64,000 nt of DNA from Aurelia coerulea (taxonomy: Eukaryota; Cnidaria; Scyphozoa; Semaeostomeae; Ulmaridae). The stretch spans positions 17,714,501 to 17,778,500 of the forward strand of contig CM076960.1 in NCBI GenBank assembly GCA_039566865.1. The letters are read 5' to 3'. The notes below the pieces were generated by a model that did no database searches, had not been told where the DNA came from, and worked only from the letters and a program-made list of their open reading frames with translations. Numbering within the stretch: the first letter of the stretch is position 1; every line of letters starts with the position of its first letter. Positions 54,301 to 64,000 of the stretch are shown here, piece by piece. Position numbers and translations under genes: made by a program.

Positions 54301-57300
54301 TGTGTATTGGTAATATGTATTGTAAGCTTTTATTGGAATGTAAAAAAAAAAAAAAATTGTCTTTATGTGCTAGTTTTGTTTCCAGTAGTCATGTTTAGTG
54401 TGATGTTCGTATTTTCTGTTTTATGTTGCCATGCGGTAGACGTGTTTTCGCTCCAAATGGCATTGTTTAAGTAGTAGGGTAGAGTATTTTGTAAGTAGTG
54501 TGTATTGGTAATATGTATTGTAAGCTTTTATTGGAATGCAAAAAAAAAAAATCCTACCTGATATCCTATTACGTATTTTCCAGGCATGTTTAATCTCTCT
54601 TTCATTCCTTTGCTGTAAGATAAAAAAATAAATCTTAATCAACAGAAAGAACAAATTTCTTTTCTTTCAATTCAATTGCATATGTGCAGTTAAAGGGAAT
54701 CTAAGCATATATAAGCCTTTGATAAAAATAACCTTGCAAAGACAATAAGGCCCTAATATGTGCCGCACCATATTTGGGTAACTGATCTACGTCAAAAGGA
54801 AATCCTGATGTCTGATAGGCTAGAGTTTGACTGCAAGTGGCTTGAGCCACTTTTCTATGCTTGCATACATGAAAAAATTTAGAGTATTTTGAATCATTCA
54901 ATTTGAGGACCAATTACCCAAGATACCGTATTCCTTGAACCGTACTCACATCAAAGTAACTTGAGCACCGTTCAAGCCATCCAATTCAAAGTAAAATGTA
55001 ATGGAATTTTACACCAACCTTTTTAAAGATTTGAGCCCTGTGCTGTAGCTTCCACCGCAGTAAAATTAGTCCACAAATACAACAATTAAAAATACTCCGG
55101 ACTTGACATGAGTATGCATAATTTTCGGCTTGACTGTACACTACACTTGTACAAATAACACAATTCTTAATATTCTAAACAGCATGATATAATTATATGA
55201 AATGATATTTTTGAAGTTCTCTGTACATGAAATGTTCTTGCCTAACCCTTGTAAATTTAACAATTCCCTGGCAAAAATAAACTTGCTTGCTTCCTTCTAT
55301 TAACAATGCGACAAAAGAAAAATTAGACCAACCCTATCCTCATAATTGAGTCTTGATCATCTGCTTTACCAGTCCATAATCCAATTTTATCTCCTTTATT
55401 TCTTATCTGTACAACTGCTCCATTTACGCCATCATTATCATCTCCAAATGCTTCACCAATCAGGCACAGAAGCTAGAAAAGCAATTATAAATCTAAGATT
55501 TTCTCCATCAAATATTATGAATCTCAGCCCTTTGATGAATCTCCACACAAAACAAGGCTAAATCCTTGGTATTTGCATTTAGAAGAACCTATTAATCTGA
55601 TTGAGGGGACATCACTTTGTAAGCTTCTGTATCTATAACTTTTTCAATATTCTCTTTTACATCTCTCATTCAATCAAAACGTAATTTTCCAACTGCAAGG
55701 CGGTTGAGGCCCTGCAGTTACCCACTATTCTGTGGGTAAATTTTGTCTCAAAACACTGGGTCATGCCTGGCCATTTGAGGATAGCAATAGCACTCATTCC
55801 CCTCTGGGCTCTCTTCAAAACTGGTTCTCCTGAACTTTTCAATAAAGTAAAATTGCTCTCCTTGAAATATATTTTTTGCTTTGTCTTCTATCCAATTCAT
55901 TTAGGTAGGTATAGCTCACCTCAACACCTTACATAACAGCCCTGAAGAAGTCCTGCATGTCAGGAGGAAATATTGCAACACATACAACTCACACACATTT
56001 GCTGTTGTCGTTTGTTGTGTTGCGATGTTTCTGCCTACAACTTTATTTACTGCTCCTCCTCTAAAAATCTTATGGCCAGACCTGTTGGGTGGTAAACAAT
56101 AAATTTCAACTAAAAAAGCTTCACCCAAAATACTTTAACAAAAAGTAACACCAAACAGGAAAGGAAAAACATGGAACTTACGAGTTCTAGCCATATTCTG
56201 TCTAAATCTTGATTCCTTGCATTTTTATTCAAGTTTATCAGCCATCTACCACCAAGTCTGTTTTGATCGTCTTCCCACATTGGTTTTATTCCATCCTAAA
56301 AAAAATTGAAAAAGTGAGGTGCTTCACTGATTTTGAAAACAAGTTTTCAACATAGAAATTTCATTTGCCTAACCCACTGTGACTTGAAATCTTCAGTTGT
56401 TAACACTTCAAATCTATATAAAATTTCATAAAATTATACCACTTTGCAAACGATATGAGCATCACATTTAACTAAAATTTTGCCAGATCTACAGTACAGG
56501 CTTTGTCCAAATTAACATCATGAGTGGGCAGTTCTTGTCAAGTAAATCTAGTTAAACTTAGTCAAATGAAGTCAAACTTGGATGGGCAACCTTCTAGATG
56601 CACGACCAAACAACTCATCTTTCCCTATCCTTCAGAAGGGATGTTAGACAAGGGGTCTCGTGCCTGAATGCAGCATGAACAGTTGATGGTTGGCCTCCTT
56701 CGCTGTAATATAGCTAGACGTCCTTTCAGCCTACTTGAAACATATTAAAGTAATGATTGTGATGCTATGATGGCTTCCCTGCCTAAGAATTCTCAAGGAT
56801 GCGAAGAATTCTTGAAAATTCTTAAGAATCAAAAAGAATTGAAACATAGAAGAGAGGCTGATGAATCTTGACAGACATTGCAAGCTTTAACTCAACTCAC
56901 CTAAGTTGTGCCACAATTGATACTAACCTTGAAAACTGAATAATCACAACCAGATTGTAACTTGCTTGCTAATAGAATGTGATTGTACACTCTTGAAAAT
57001 GAAAAAGAGAAATCAATTAGCAAGGGTTATAAAATATTTCTATAACATTCACTCAATTAACTCAAAAGCTCTTTGCAGAATTTATACCTTTTAACATTTT
57101 GGTTAATACGATAATCTGAAAATTAGTTACAGTAGATACAAAGATGAACATGTCAAGTCTGCTGCAGGTTGATTAGAGTTAGCAGTGAAAAGGTTTGGGA
57201 AAGCACAGTTTCTATGCAGATCACACACAAAATGTTTAGCAACTTACCCCCAAAAATCTTCAACCTGAATATAGTTAAATCTGATTTAAGGAAAACAGTA

Positions 57301-60300
57301 TCCAAATTATATAGATATAAACTACTAGAAGCCGCCCCCAAGATTTGTGCATGCAGCACTGGTGGCTTCTTTCATGCGAAAACACATGAAGTTGACATTC
57401 TATGTCACATGAAGTTGACATTCTATGTGACATCATGAAATGAGTTTTGGGTACAAGGCACAAAAATCCTGATTTCTATGGCAAATTGCAGGACTTCTAA
57501 AATTTGATTCCTTGATGTTTCTTCTTTATGGTTTTTTCAAATTTGTGTGATGTTTTAAATGAATTCTAAATTTGCCTCTGTGAAAATATGACTTGATAGT
57601 GCTCCTGGGAGCCCTGGAATAAGGTGATGAAACAATGAAATGGTTTCATTGAAATTGTGATCTCAAACCACCTGCAGGCCTTTTCGTTTGACGCGTGCGA
57701 TCGCACACGCACACGTTGGCACACACGCAAATTGAATCACGAGTGCTTTTCATCGCACGCGCAAAGTGTTATTTTGCTTAAGTAAAGTGGTACTCTGTTG
57801 TTTGAAACTTCCAATGTCCAAGCATGGTGCTTCAATAAACCATGATTACTGACAAATCCTATAATGCTTTTGACAAAGTCCCAAGCGGTCCCAAGTGGCA
57901 ATTCCCACAATATGAAATAATAGCGACACTTGGTGCTTATAGAGTGAAGGTGATTCTTGTTACCGATACCGATGTTCATGAAGAAAATGAACCGAGCAGA
58001 CAACAGATTTGTCCCGTTGACATTGATAGTTCGGAAGAATCGGACACTAGACGAGTCTGAGTTTACCGAGGAAGAAACTGCTGAGTATAGTCCTGTAAAA
58101 ACAAAAACTTCATTGATACATAAACATATGAACAATGATATTCATTTATATCGGTAGTGTGATTATCTTTATCAGTAAAGGGAGACTTGAAGCCCTATTT
58201 TTGTGTCACTTCTTAAATACCGTCTTGAATAACTATGTGTGCGAATCGCACGCGCAACTGAATTTACCTGTGTGTTTTGCCGCACGCATGTTGTTTTGTT
58301 CCCGAAAAGGACTGCACCTGCTATGAAAGTCCTCTTTCAAAATAAAATTGTGCTCTTTAAAGGTGGTGTGAAGCGAAAATTTTTATTGATGCAAATGAAT
58401 AGTGCAGTTGAATGACAAAGAATGTCCTCTAAAGTGTTTTGATACCTTGTTTCATTTTAGAGTTATCCACTATTGTGTACGATTGGCTAATGACGTCATT
58501 TTGTTTGCAAAATGTAAAGAAAGTATACAAGGTTGGCCATGTTTCCAAAGATAAATCCAATTAAAAAACTTTGCACAATCAGCATGTCTTTCTAAACATC
58601 ATATTAAGTCATGAGGCAATTTATATAACATCTATTCAGCCCAGCTGAAATATTTCTTACAACTGTAACCTTTCAAGGATCAGATACAGTTATATTTCCA
58701 TATTATGTTATCCTAGTAATTTGCAAACAAAATGACGTCATCAGCTGCAACTTAGTATCAGTGGATAACTTGAAAATGAAATGAGATATCAAAGAAATAT
58801 AAACAGGGTTCTTCAGCATTTGACTATGCTGCCCATTTGCATTAATAAAAATTTTCGCTTCAAGTCACCTTTAAATGACGTCTGTTTTCTATTGACCGTT
58901 AATTGAACCGTTATTTGAGCTTGTAAAGTAGAAAGTAGATTCAAAAGTAGAAAATAAATTGAATCTATATTATGGCACACTTTAGTTTGAAAAGATACAG
59001 AGTCAAATGTGATGACTTTCCTTAGATTAGCAGCCCATGACTTTGTTTTGTCATTTTTGAAGAACCAAAGGGTCCAGCTATTTTGCAATGGATGTTTTGT
59101 TGTAAGTTCTTGTGTCATCTTTAATTTAGTGGATTCTTGCTGCTGTAGGAAAAGAAAAATATGACATTCAAAGAAGAAGGCTTGAATCTTTCAAAAGGTG
59201 GGTGTAAAATTCTATGAAATTTTGCTCTGAATTGAATGGCTTGAAAGAAACTTATAGTACTTTGCTGCAAATCTATCATGGACATTTTTTTGTATCTTGA
59301 TCTTTTCTAAATGGCAGCAATTTAATTATTTTTGAAAAAGTTCATGGAAAATTTTGAAAAAAATCAAATTCATTACAAATTCTAAACCAATGAAGGGAAA
59401 ATGGTATAACCTTCAAGAAAAGCATAGTTAATGAAGGTCTACAATATGGTGGCAAGCAGAAATATATAACGGGTGAGCCAGAAAAAAGTTCCCACTTTTG
59501 AAAATTCATAGCACCAAGAGTACTTCGCAGATTTGAATGAATCAAATCCTAGTTAAAAGCTAAGAGATCAAAGTACTTTTGTGATTTTTCTGGCTGTCTT
59601 ACCAGCACTAGAAGTACAGGTAAATTCAACTATAAAAATTTCATGGTTACAAAATGACTGAAAAAGGACCTAAAACATTGATCAAATTATTAAATTATTT
59701 TTTTGGGTCTATTTTTCTGCCAGAAATTATTTTCTTGGGTTGATACGTTGTACCCCAGCCTGAGCACCCCTATCCTAAATATACCTGAGCCCCCCCCCCC
59801 CCCTGGGGACAAGCAACAATAAACTGAACATTTTAATTGACAGATTTTGCTTACAAAGCAAGCTTTCCAACTATGAAATACTCCACAGATGGCCGATGTC
59901 ATTAGGGATGAAATCGTCCATCTTTTAATTCTGTGTAAAATACGCCATGTGTGGACGATTGCATGACCGTTGACATCGTCCAACATTGAAGTAACTGTGA
60001 AATACATCAAGTGGACGATTTCATGGTGTTTGGCATCGTCCACATTTTTGATGTTCGGTTTATCGCATGTTTTAAGTGAGGTGAAATTGGCCTTGAAATT
60101 CGCCACAATGTGACATCCTCTATGAAATTCAACACTGGCCGATTTCATTCTTCGTGACATTCAACAGCTGGCTATAAGAGGCGAGAGGCTGCAAGAGTAT
60201 CTTTTTAGCATTTTTTCATGACAAATTAGTGTGGAAGATATGAATTATAAAGAAAACATCTTTTTATATTTGGACACTATTTTCTAAAATGTTGTCAAGG

Positions 60301-63300
60301 CCCTTAAAAGAGCAGAAATTTTTGCAAGAAGAGACTTAACAGAGAGACAATATTTCTTATATTGTTTGGAGATCTGAGACAGGATGCATTTTTGTCCAGG
60401 AACTAAATAACTTACTTGGACAGTAAACAGCCACCAAATGTCTCAATATTTTCTGTCTCACGAGGAACATTGAACATTCCTGTACTAAAAGAATTCTGGC
60501 TTAAAAAATGTTTCCAACAAAGGATTTCTAGGCTAAAAGTTTCTTATTCTGGTTCTTTTAGATTTCTACAAATACATGTTGAACTCAAAGTAGAATTGTA
60601 GTCAATCGGGGCATCCACGTTCAGAAATTAAGGCCCGCGACCGAACGCTCACGCGAAAGAAATATAGCAAAGGGCAACAAAGGTATATGTCATATTTCTC
60701 GAGAATTTATGGGGTAATCCCCTCCCCCAAATTTGGCTTAAACTCTAAACAAATATTCATTTCACATTTTAAGTTGAGCAAATTGAATTAAAGGAAGTGG
60801 TTTTCAAATGTTTTGTGACATCAAGATGTATTTAGACTTCAACCTGCTCGAGAAGTCTGGCATTTAAGCCAATTTTTTTTCTCAGAAGAAGATGGCCTAA
60901 ACCGGCCTAAAAGTACGGTGAACTTAACCTTCGGTGGAATGAGCAAATAAAGTAACTCAACTGCATCCATCCATTAAAATCAGTATCAGGGAGGTACAAG
61001 GTATGTTTGAAACCGAAAATTAATTTGCCCACACAGTTTTCCAGGGTGAATTCCCGAATCTGACATCGCTCTCTTCGAGGGAAAAATTTTATTATCCGGC
61101 GCGCGATCGATCGCTTCCAAAGCTTCCAAACGAACGTTTGGGCGCGTGCCTGTGCATATTAATTGATTCATCATAGTGAGAGGTGTGAAATAGCATTATT
61201 TATTTGAATCCCTCTGAATCCCTTTGGAGAAACTGTAATTTTGATTAGCCACACGAGTATTCGGTGTCTGTTTGTTCTGGCTAATATCTTGCACAATAAA
61301 ATTCAAATGGTTTATTTTGATGTCTGATTGGCCAGATCAACAATAGGGAATAAAATCTTGCACAATAAAAATTCAAATGCTGTATTTTGATTGGATAACA
61401 TAAAGGAAATGACAGTTGACAAATTGGCAGTTGAATGGCGTTGGACTTGCTTGAAATTGAAGTCTGTTTTTGAGTCACAACTTTGATGGCCTAAGTAAGC
61501 AACTTGAGTTCTTGGGATACTTCTCATTCTCAAAAAATTGATCATGACATTATTCATAGTGTAAGATAGATTGGAACAACAGTCTATAAGTTTTTGAGCT
61601 CAGAAGAACCACTATGACACATCAAAAGTGGGAGAACAAGACGCGGAACAAGATTTGGAAAGATGATGGCCTAAACTGCCGGGCAGATTCCTGATAGAGT
61701 AATGATGAGGTAGGTAGGTGTGTTGATATTATCTTTCAAGTGATATATAAAACAGGGTTCAGTTAGGATCAGTATATACGTATAGGCACAAGACCGTATA
61801 GGGACAGTGTGTGGAACTGCATTAGCGCCCACTTTTCTTCTGTTTCACTTTTGATAGTGCCTTGCATGTACCTTGGATATGCACCACATTTATAGTATAT
61901 TTATTTTTCTTTCAGGTTCACATAATCATAGTCATGACACAACTGAAAAGAGACAGTGGATATCAAACAGCATCATCCTATATCTGATGAAGAGTGAGCT
62001 CTTACTGACAGCTGGTTGTGATGATAAGGCAAGACAGAGACAAACAATTTCTGAAAGAGAACATTTTCACAATCTCTATGTTTAAAATTATCAGTGAAAT
62101 AGAGGGGCGAGCCTTGCATCACTCTTCTGAAATGGTGTACAAGATTTTTTTAAACGATAGGATTTGTTGCTGATTTTTCTAGAAAATAGAAGGATTTTTT
62201 GCCAAAGGTGTATGAGAGTTTTATGGAGTAATATGCCCCTCTGCAATATCATTTAGCGCTATTGTTGAGGGGCCTATACCTCTGTAAAAATTTCGCACAC
62301 CTTTAGCGAAAACCTGTTTGTTTTCAATCCATTTAAAGTATATTGTTTTAAACATCTTGTGTGCCTTTACAGAAGAGTGATACACCTGTTGAGAGTCCCT
62401 CAGAGTCGAGCAAAACATTAGATTATTTGGCAGATATCTTAATTTGTTTTGAATAATCTGTATTAAGTTTGTATACTGAATTTGTTTGAATGATGATATG
62501 CTGAAACATAGTCAAAGTCTCATAATTGCAGTTGTCTCTTTCTTGTCTAAAGTAGCGTACTTCGTGTGGCAGATTCTTTGGCCAATTACAACAGCTGTCG
62601 TATTTCACGTTGCATTTCACAGCAACCCAATATGGGGACTATACTGCCTGACCTAATGTTGCATTTCATGGAGCATTGCATGGACGATTTCATGGCGTAT
62701 TTTATGGAGCATTACACGGACGATTTTATGGTGTATTACATGGCAGATTATACAGCCCATTTCATGGTGCATTTTATGGCGAATTTCACCTAAGTGGCCA
62801 ATTTCAACGGGTGCATAATCTTCCACTCATCTGGAGGATTTCATGGAGTATTTATCATGGCCGATTTCATGGCCAATTTCACCAGTTGTCGTATTTCATG
62901 TTGTATTTCACAACAGATTTCATGGAAGATTACACATCTTTTACACCTGTGCAATCTCTGCTTGACCGGTCTAAATCTCCTTTATGTATGCAATTACGAG
63001 TCTTAAACTTATCAAGATATTGCTAGTAAAGATTCAGAGTTAAATTTACCTGTTGCCAAACTAATTGGCTAACTACGATTATGGCCTAGCAAGGCAAATG
63101 TGCACGCCTGTATAAAATCTTCCCATGGAAAATGGCCTAAGTTTTTTCGATGTCATGCTTCTCGTGGTGGACAATGTGCACGAGGGTTGAACAGCTTTCT
63201 TCAGTTCCGGGAGAAGAAGAAATTTAAATTTGCCGTACATGAAGCTAGGAATAATTTTTCTGCTTTTGAGTAAGTCGTAGCAGAATAATTTACGGGTTTC

Positions 63301-63490
63301 CGAGCTTTGGGGGCACAACTTCTAGGGGCACCATTCCGACGCAAGAGCAATGACACGTATCAGTGACCAAATTGGCAAAATGCATGGTCATCCATTGCCT
63401 TCTTGGAAATGCAAAACAACGCTGTTTTATTTATACCTCAGCATGATTATCTGTTCCTTTGGTATCTTCTACCTCCCCAGATGCTGCCAT
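51304..63490 (-). CDS. EIF4E: Eukaryotic translation initiation factor 4E, complete (eight exons)
   Basis: Cap-binding subunit of eIF4F; it binds m7GTP on mRNA and recruits eIF4G. Exons on the - strand: 63490-63437, 59142-58999, 57264-57248, 56991-56928, 56295-56182, 55472-55333, 54612-54558, 51363-51304 (TAG). All GT-AG; 648 nt, 215 residues against 217 in human. The eight family tryptophans are at W41, W44, W54, W71, W100, W111, W128 and W164, each two below the human number. W54, W100 and E101 form the cap pocket, with R155, K157 and K160 for the phosphates; W71 in VEDFW is the eIF4G/4E-BP contact. S207 (GSTAKNRYT) corresponds to the Mnk-phosphorylated Ser209. Exon 1 gives an acidic N-terminus from ATG 63490, with GTATAA as donor. 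This is a class I eIF4E. Intron 1 (4.3 kb) and the last intron (3.2 kb) are filled with repeats. No promoter motif was assignable upstream of 63490. Confidence 0.97.
51442..52034. mobile_element. Mariner-like palindromic element (CAGGGTGTCCCAAAA), TA-flanked
   Basis: A 593-bp element with arms of about 230 bp: CAGGGTGTCCCAAAAAAATT and GCCCCGTTTGTCTGAAGATT, both inverted at the right end (TTTTTTTGGGACACCCTG). TA at 51440-51441 and 52035-52036. In the last eIF4E intron. Confidence 0.85.
52343..52622. mobile_element. Inverted-repeat element CCTTAAAGGCATTGAGTCC
   Basis: Left AGTACCTTAAAGGCATTGAG, right GGACTCAATGCCTTTAAGCTC (inverse), with related ATAAAT words inside each arm. About 280 bp. It directly precedes the LINE fragment at 52640. 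Confidence 0.6.
52665..53246 (+). pseudogene. LINE ORF2 C-terminal fragment with zinc-binding end
   Basis: A 193-codon open frame ending TAG-free at the stop 53244-53246. It holds a basic region, the block FYPHCLSEWNKLDPEIR (the common LINE ..WN.LP..I. motif), then an MCPTNDGIEDTEHFLLLCP segment whose C, H and C spacing fits the C-terminal zinc-binding motif of I/jockey-type LINEs. The polymerase core is missing, so it cannot be active. Distinct in sequence from the LINEs at 27951 and 31195. Confidence 0.82.
53355..54551 (+). repeat. Six tandem copies (about 198-204 bp) of a LINE 3' UTR, each with an A-tract
   Basis: TTTATGTGCTATTTTTGTTT starts at 53355, 53555, 53757, 53960, 54164 and 54362. 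Each unit runs through AGTAGTCATGTTTAGTGTG, GGTAGACGTGTTTTCGCTCC and TATTGGAATGTAAAA. A-tracts vary in length and in an interrupting G (AAAAAGAAATTG junctions), while the rest is nearly invariant. The first copy continues smoothly from the ORF; the others begin at the same internal point. Confidence 0.95.
54962..55044. mobile_element. Terminal fragment of MITE family A
   Basis: TTCAAGCCATCCAATTCAAA and ATTTTACACCAACCTTTTTA followed by AAGATTTGAGCCCTGTGCTG match the right end of the family. The left part is absent. In an eIF4E intron. Confidence 0.6.
56522..56716 (+). mobile_element. SINE with 5S-rRNA-like head, copy 2
   Basis: Matches copy 1 (24548-24749) along its length in the opposite orientation: GAGTGGGCAGTTCTTG, TTAAACTTAGTCAAATGAAG, TTGGATGGGCAACC (like 5S rRNA box C TTGGATGGGAGACC), CCTTCAGAAGGGATGTTAGAC and TGTAATATAGCTAG. 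Antisense to eIF4E, in its intron between exons 56928 and 56295. Confidence 0.65.
57248..57264 (-). CDS. EIF4E: eIF4E 17-nt microexon
   Basis: Exon GTTGAAGATTTTTGGGG lies between an acceptor ...TATATTCAG and a donor GTAAGT. It encodes V-E-D-F-W plus two bases of the next Gly codon. It carries Trp71 (human Trp73), the contact for eIF4G and 4E-BP. Without it the frame between TFDS and VYNHI would shift, so it must be included in the functional mRNA. Confidence 0.93.
57673..58316. mobile_element. Candidate element with CG-rich ends
   Basis: Inverted TGCAGGCCTTTTCG / CGAAAAGGACTGCA at the borders, and GCGTGCGATCGCACACGC versus GTGTGCGAATCGCACGCGC further in. A reading frame at 57842-58060 (72 codons) inside has no recognisable domain. 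In the long intron 2 of eIF4E. Confidence 0.45.
58356..58875. mobile_element. 520-bp inverted-repeat element TTTAAAGGTG
   Basis: TTTAAAGGTGGTGTGAAGCG and AAAATTTTTATTGATGCAAA are inverted at the right end (CGCTTCAAGTCACCTTTAAA). An inner inverted pair ATGACGTCATTTTGTTTGC / GCAAACAAAATGACGTCAT is perfect over 19 bp. It ends 123 bp before eIF4E exon 2 on the gene's downstream side. Confidence 0.78.
59190..59466. mobile_element. MITE family A fragment
   Basis: GGTGGGTGTAAAATTCTATG and GAATGGCTTGAAAGAAACTT match the family's left end. The copy is diverged and cut at about 59466 by the start of another element. Confidence 0.6.
59467..59695. mobile_element. Arm of the CCGGGTGAACCAG element family
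   Basis: ACGGGTGAGCCAGAAAAAAG followed by TTCCCACTTTTGAAAATTCA and ending near ATGACTGAAAAAGGACC, the left arm of the element at 26894. The right arm is missing. Confidence 0.65.
59880..60185. repeat. Degenerate short repeats built on GATTTCAT / CATCGTCCA
   Basis: GGACGATTTCATGG, GGCCGATTTCATT, GACATCGTCCA and related words recur in both orientations over about 300 bp. Similar words form 62560-62945. Both blocks lie in eIF4E intron 1. Confidence 0.55.
62560..62945. repeat. Degenerate tandem repeats built on TTTCATGG
   Basis: Many variants of (C/G)(A/G)ATTTCATGG(A/C)G(C/T)AT in a row. A longer direct repeat, TTGGCCAATTACAACAGCTG near 62568 and TGGCCAATTTCACCAGTTG near 62867, frames it with about 300 bp spacing. 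The short open frames here come from the repeat. Confidence 0.6.
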
Positions 63491-64000
63491 ATTGATTAAT
63501 CTCGTCAAATACTCTTCTATTCTCTTCTTTTGCTAATTATATCGCCTTTTCTTCACCGTAGTCGTTTCTTGGTTTGAATCAGGCCCGTCTTCTGGTTGCT
63601 TACATCTGAGGTCTGGGCACTAGTGTCGGTGGAATGCGCAAAATTACGTCAATCAAGAAGAGGGGGCAGGTTGCTCAACCATGCTCAACAACGGGCTATG
63701 CTCGAAACGTCGTGCTTATTTCAATTCGCATCAAAGTGCTTATATTTTACTTTATTTACTTGTTTATCATTGTACAATTGCACTACACGCAACAAGAAGA
63801 TTTTTTTGGATCATGCTCAACAAAGTAGAGGAAGGTCTTTTTTGGGGGAGTTAGAAATGCGATGTGCTACTCAACCACAAGGGGTCGTGTATTGGTCCTG
63901 TAGATTCAAAGATACTCTCTATCTAAAACCTGTTTTGAAATTTATGAAATTTATGAAACTGTACATGTTAACCGAAATTTTCAGACCATTAGACCCCCTC
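63491..64000. other. Upstream flank of eIF4E
   Basis: No gene, transposon ends or core promoter motif were recognised. The eIF4E 5' UTR and promoter should lie here. A 64-codon open frame at 63634-63828 on the + strand shows no domain. Confidence 0.5.

Larger units (their letters stand above)
52640..54551 (+). mobile_element. LINE 3' fragment with tandem 3'-UTR copies (third family)
   Basis: A 5'-truncated LINE antisense to eIF4E. An ORF2 C-terminus (52665-53246) is followed by a 3' UTR that is present six times head to tail, each copy ending in its own A-tract, the last at 54541-54551. The final A-tract ends 6 nt from the eIF4E exon boundary at 54558. Confidence 0.88.

Noticed and set aside
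57090..57118. 28-nt candidate eIF4E exon (AG...GTATAA) on the - strand
   Set aside because: It encodes nothing like the expected VEDFW, and its phase does not fit. The 17-nt exon at 57248-57264 fits perfectly.
61030..61075. ATG followed by SDSGIHPGK on the - strand as eIF4E exon 1
   Set aside because: No donor gives a phase that joins in frame with exon 59142-58999. The exon at 63490-63437 joins in phase 0, has an acidic N-terminus and gives the family length.
62566..63026. Overlapping frames rich in FMVH / FHGVFYG motifs
   Set aside because: Translations of degenerate TTTCATGG repeats inside eIF4E intron 1.

Overview
This is nuclear DNA of an animal. It has spliced protein-coding genes with consensus GT-AG introns, long introns packed with transposons, a large satellite array, LINEs and SINEs. 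The host proteins are close to vertebrate ones in sequence and length. The transposon mix (many short foldback elements, LINEs whose ORF1 carries an SGNH esterase) fits a slowly evolving marine invertebrate. A cnidarian is my best guess, but that is an inference; nothing here fixes the phylum.

Three host genes were rebuilt exon by exon from the sequence. (1) The 3' half of the V-ATPase subunit C gene (ATP6V1C) is on the + strand, seven exons from 1375 to 8434; its 5' exons lie outside the window. (2) A complete ZW10 gene is on the + strand, 21 coding exons from 10066 to 39836, 815 codons plus stop, with every splice phase consistent. (3) A complete eIF4E gene is on the - strand, eight coding exons from 63490 down to 51304, 215 residues, including a 17-nt microexon. 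ZW10 and eIF4E converge tail to tail. The 11.5 kb between them holds a foldback element and a tandem array of about 110 copies of a 69-bp satellite (40.7-48.4 kb).

Most of the rest is mobile DNA inside introns. Several elements can be delimited to the base by their terminal inverted repeats (TIRs) and target-site duplications (TSDs): seven insertions with 9-bp TSDs (Mutator-like size; one further relative has an anomalous flank), several long palindromes flanked by TA (Tc1/mariner/IS630-like), one 2.1-kb element with a TAA TSD and dense TATACGAATT repeats sitting inside a LINE coding frame, and one element with an 8-bp TSD that hosts a nearly complete LINE with an intact 1024-codon ORF2. Two copies of a SINE with a 5S-rRNA-like head, two tRNA-derived SINE-like elements and several LINE 3' fragments were also found.

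The genes are housekeeping genes of separate pathways (vacuolar acidification, kinetochore and ER-Golgi tethering, cap-dependent translation) and show no sign of a shared operon-like system. The unusual content is the transposon and repeat biology: nested insertions, a LINE 3'-UTR concatemer whose poly(A) tail ends 6 nt from an eIF4E splice donor, and the 69-bp satellite with its homogenised core.
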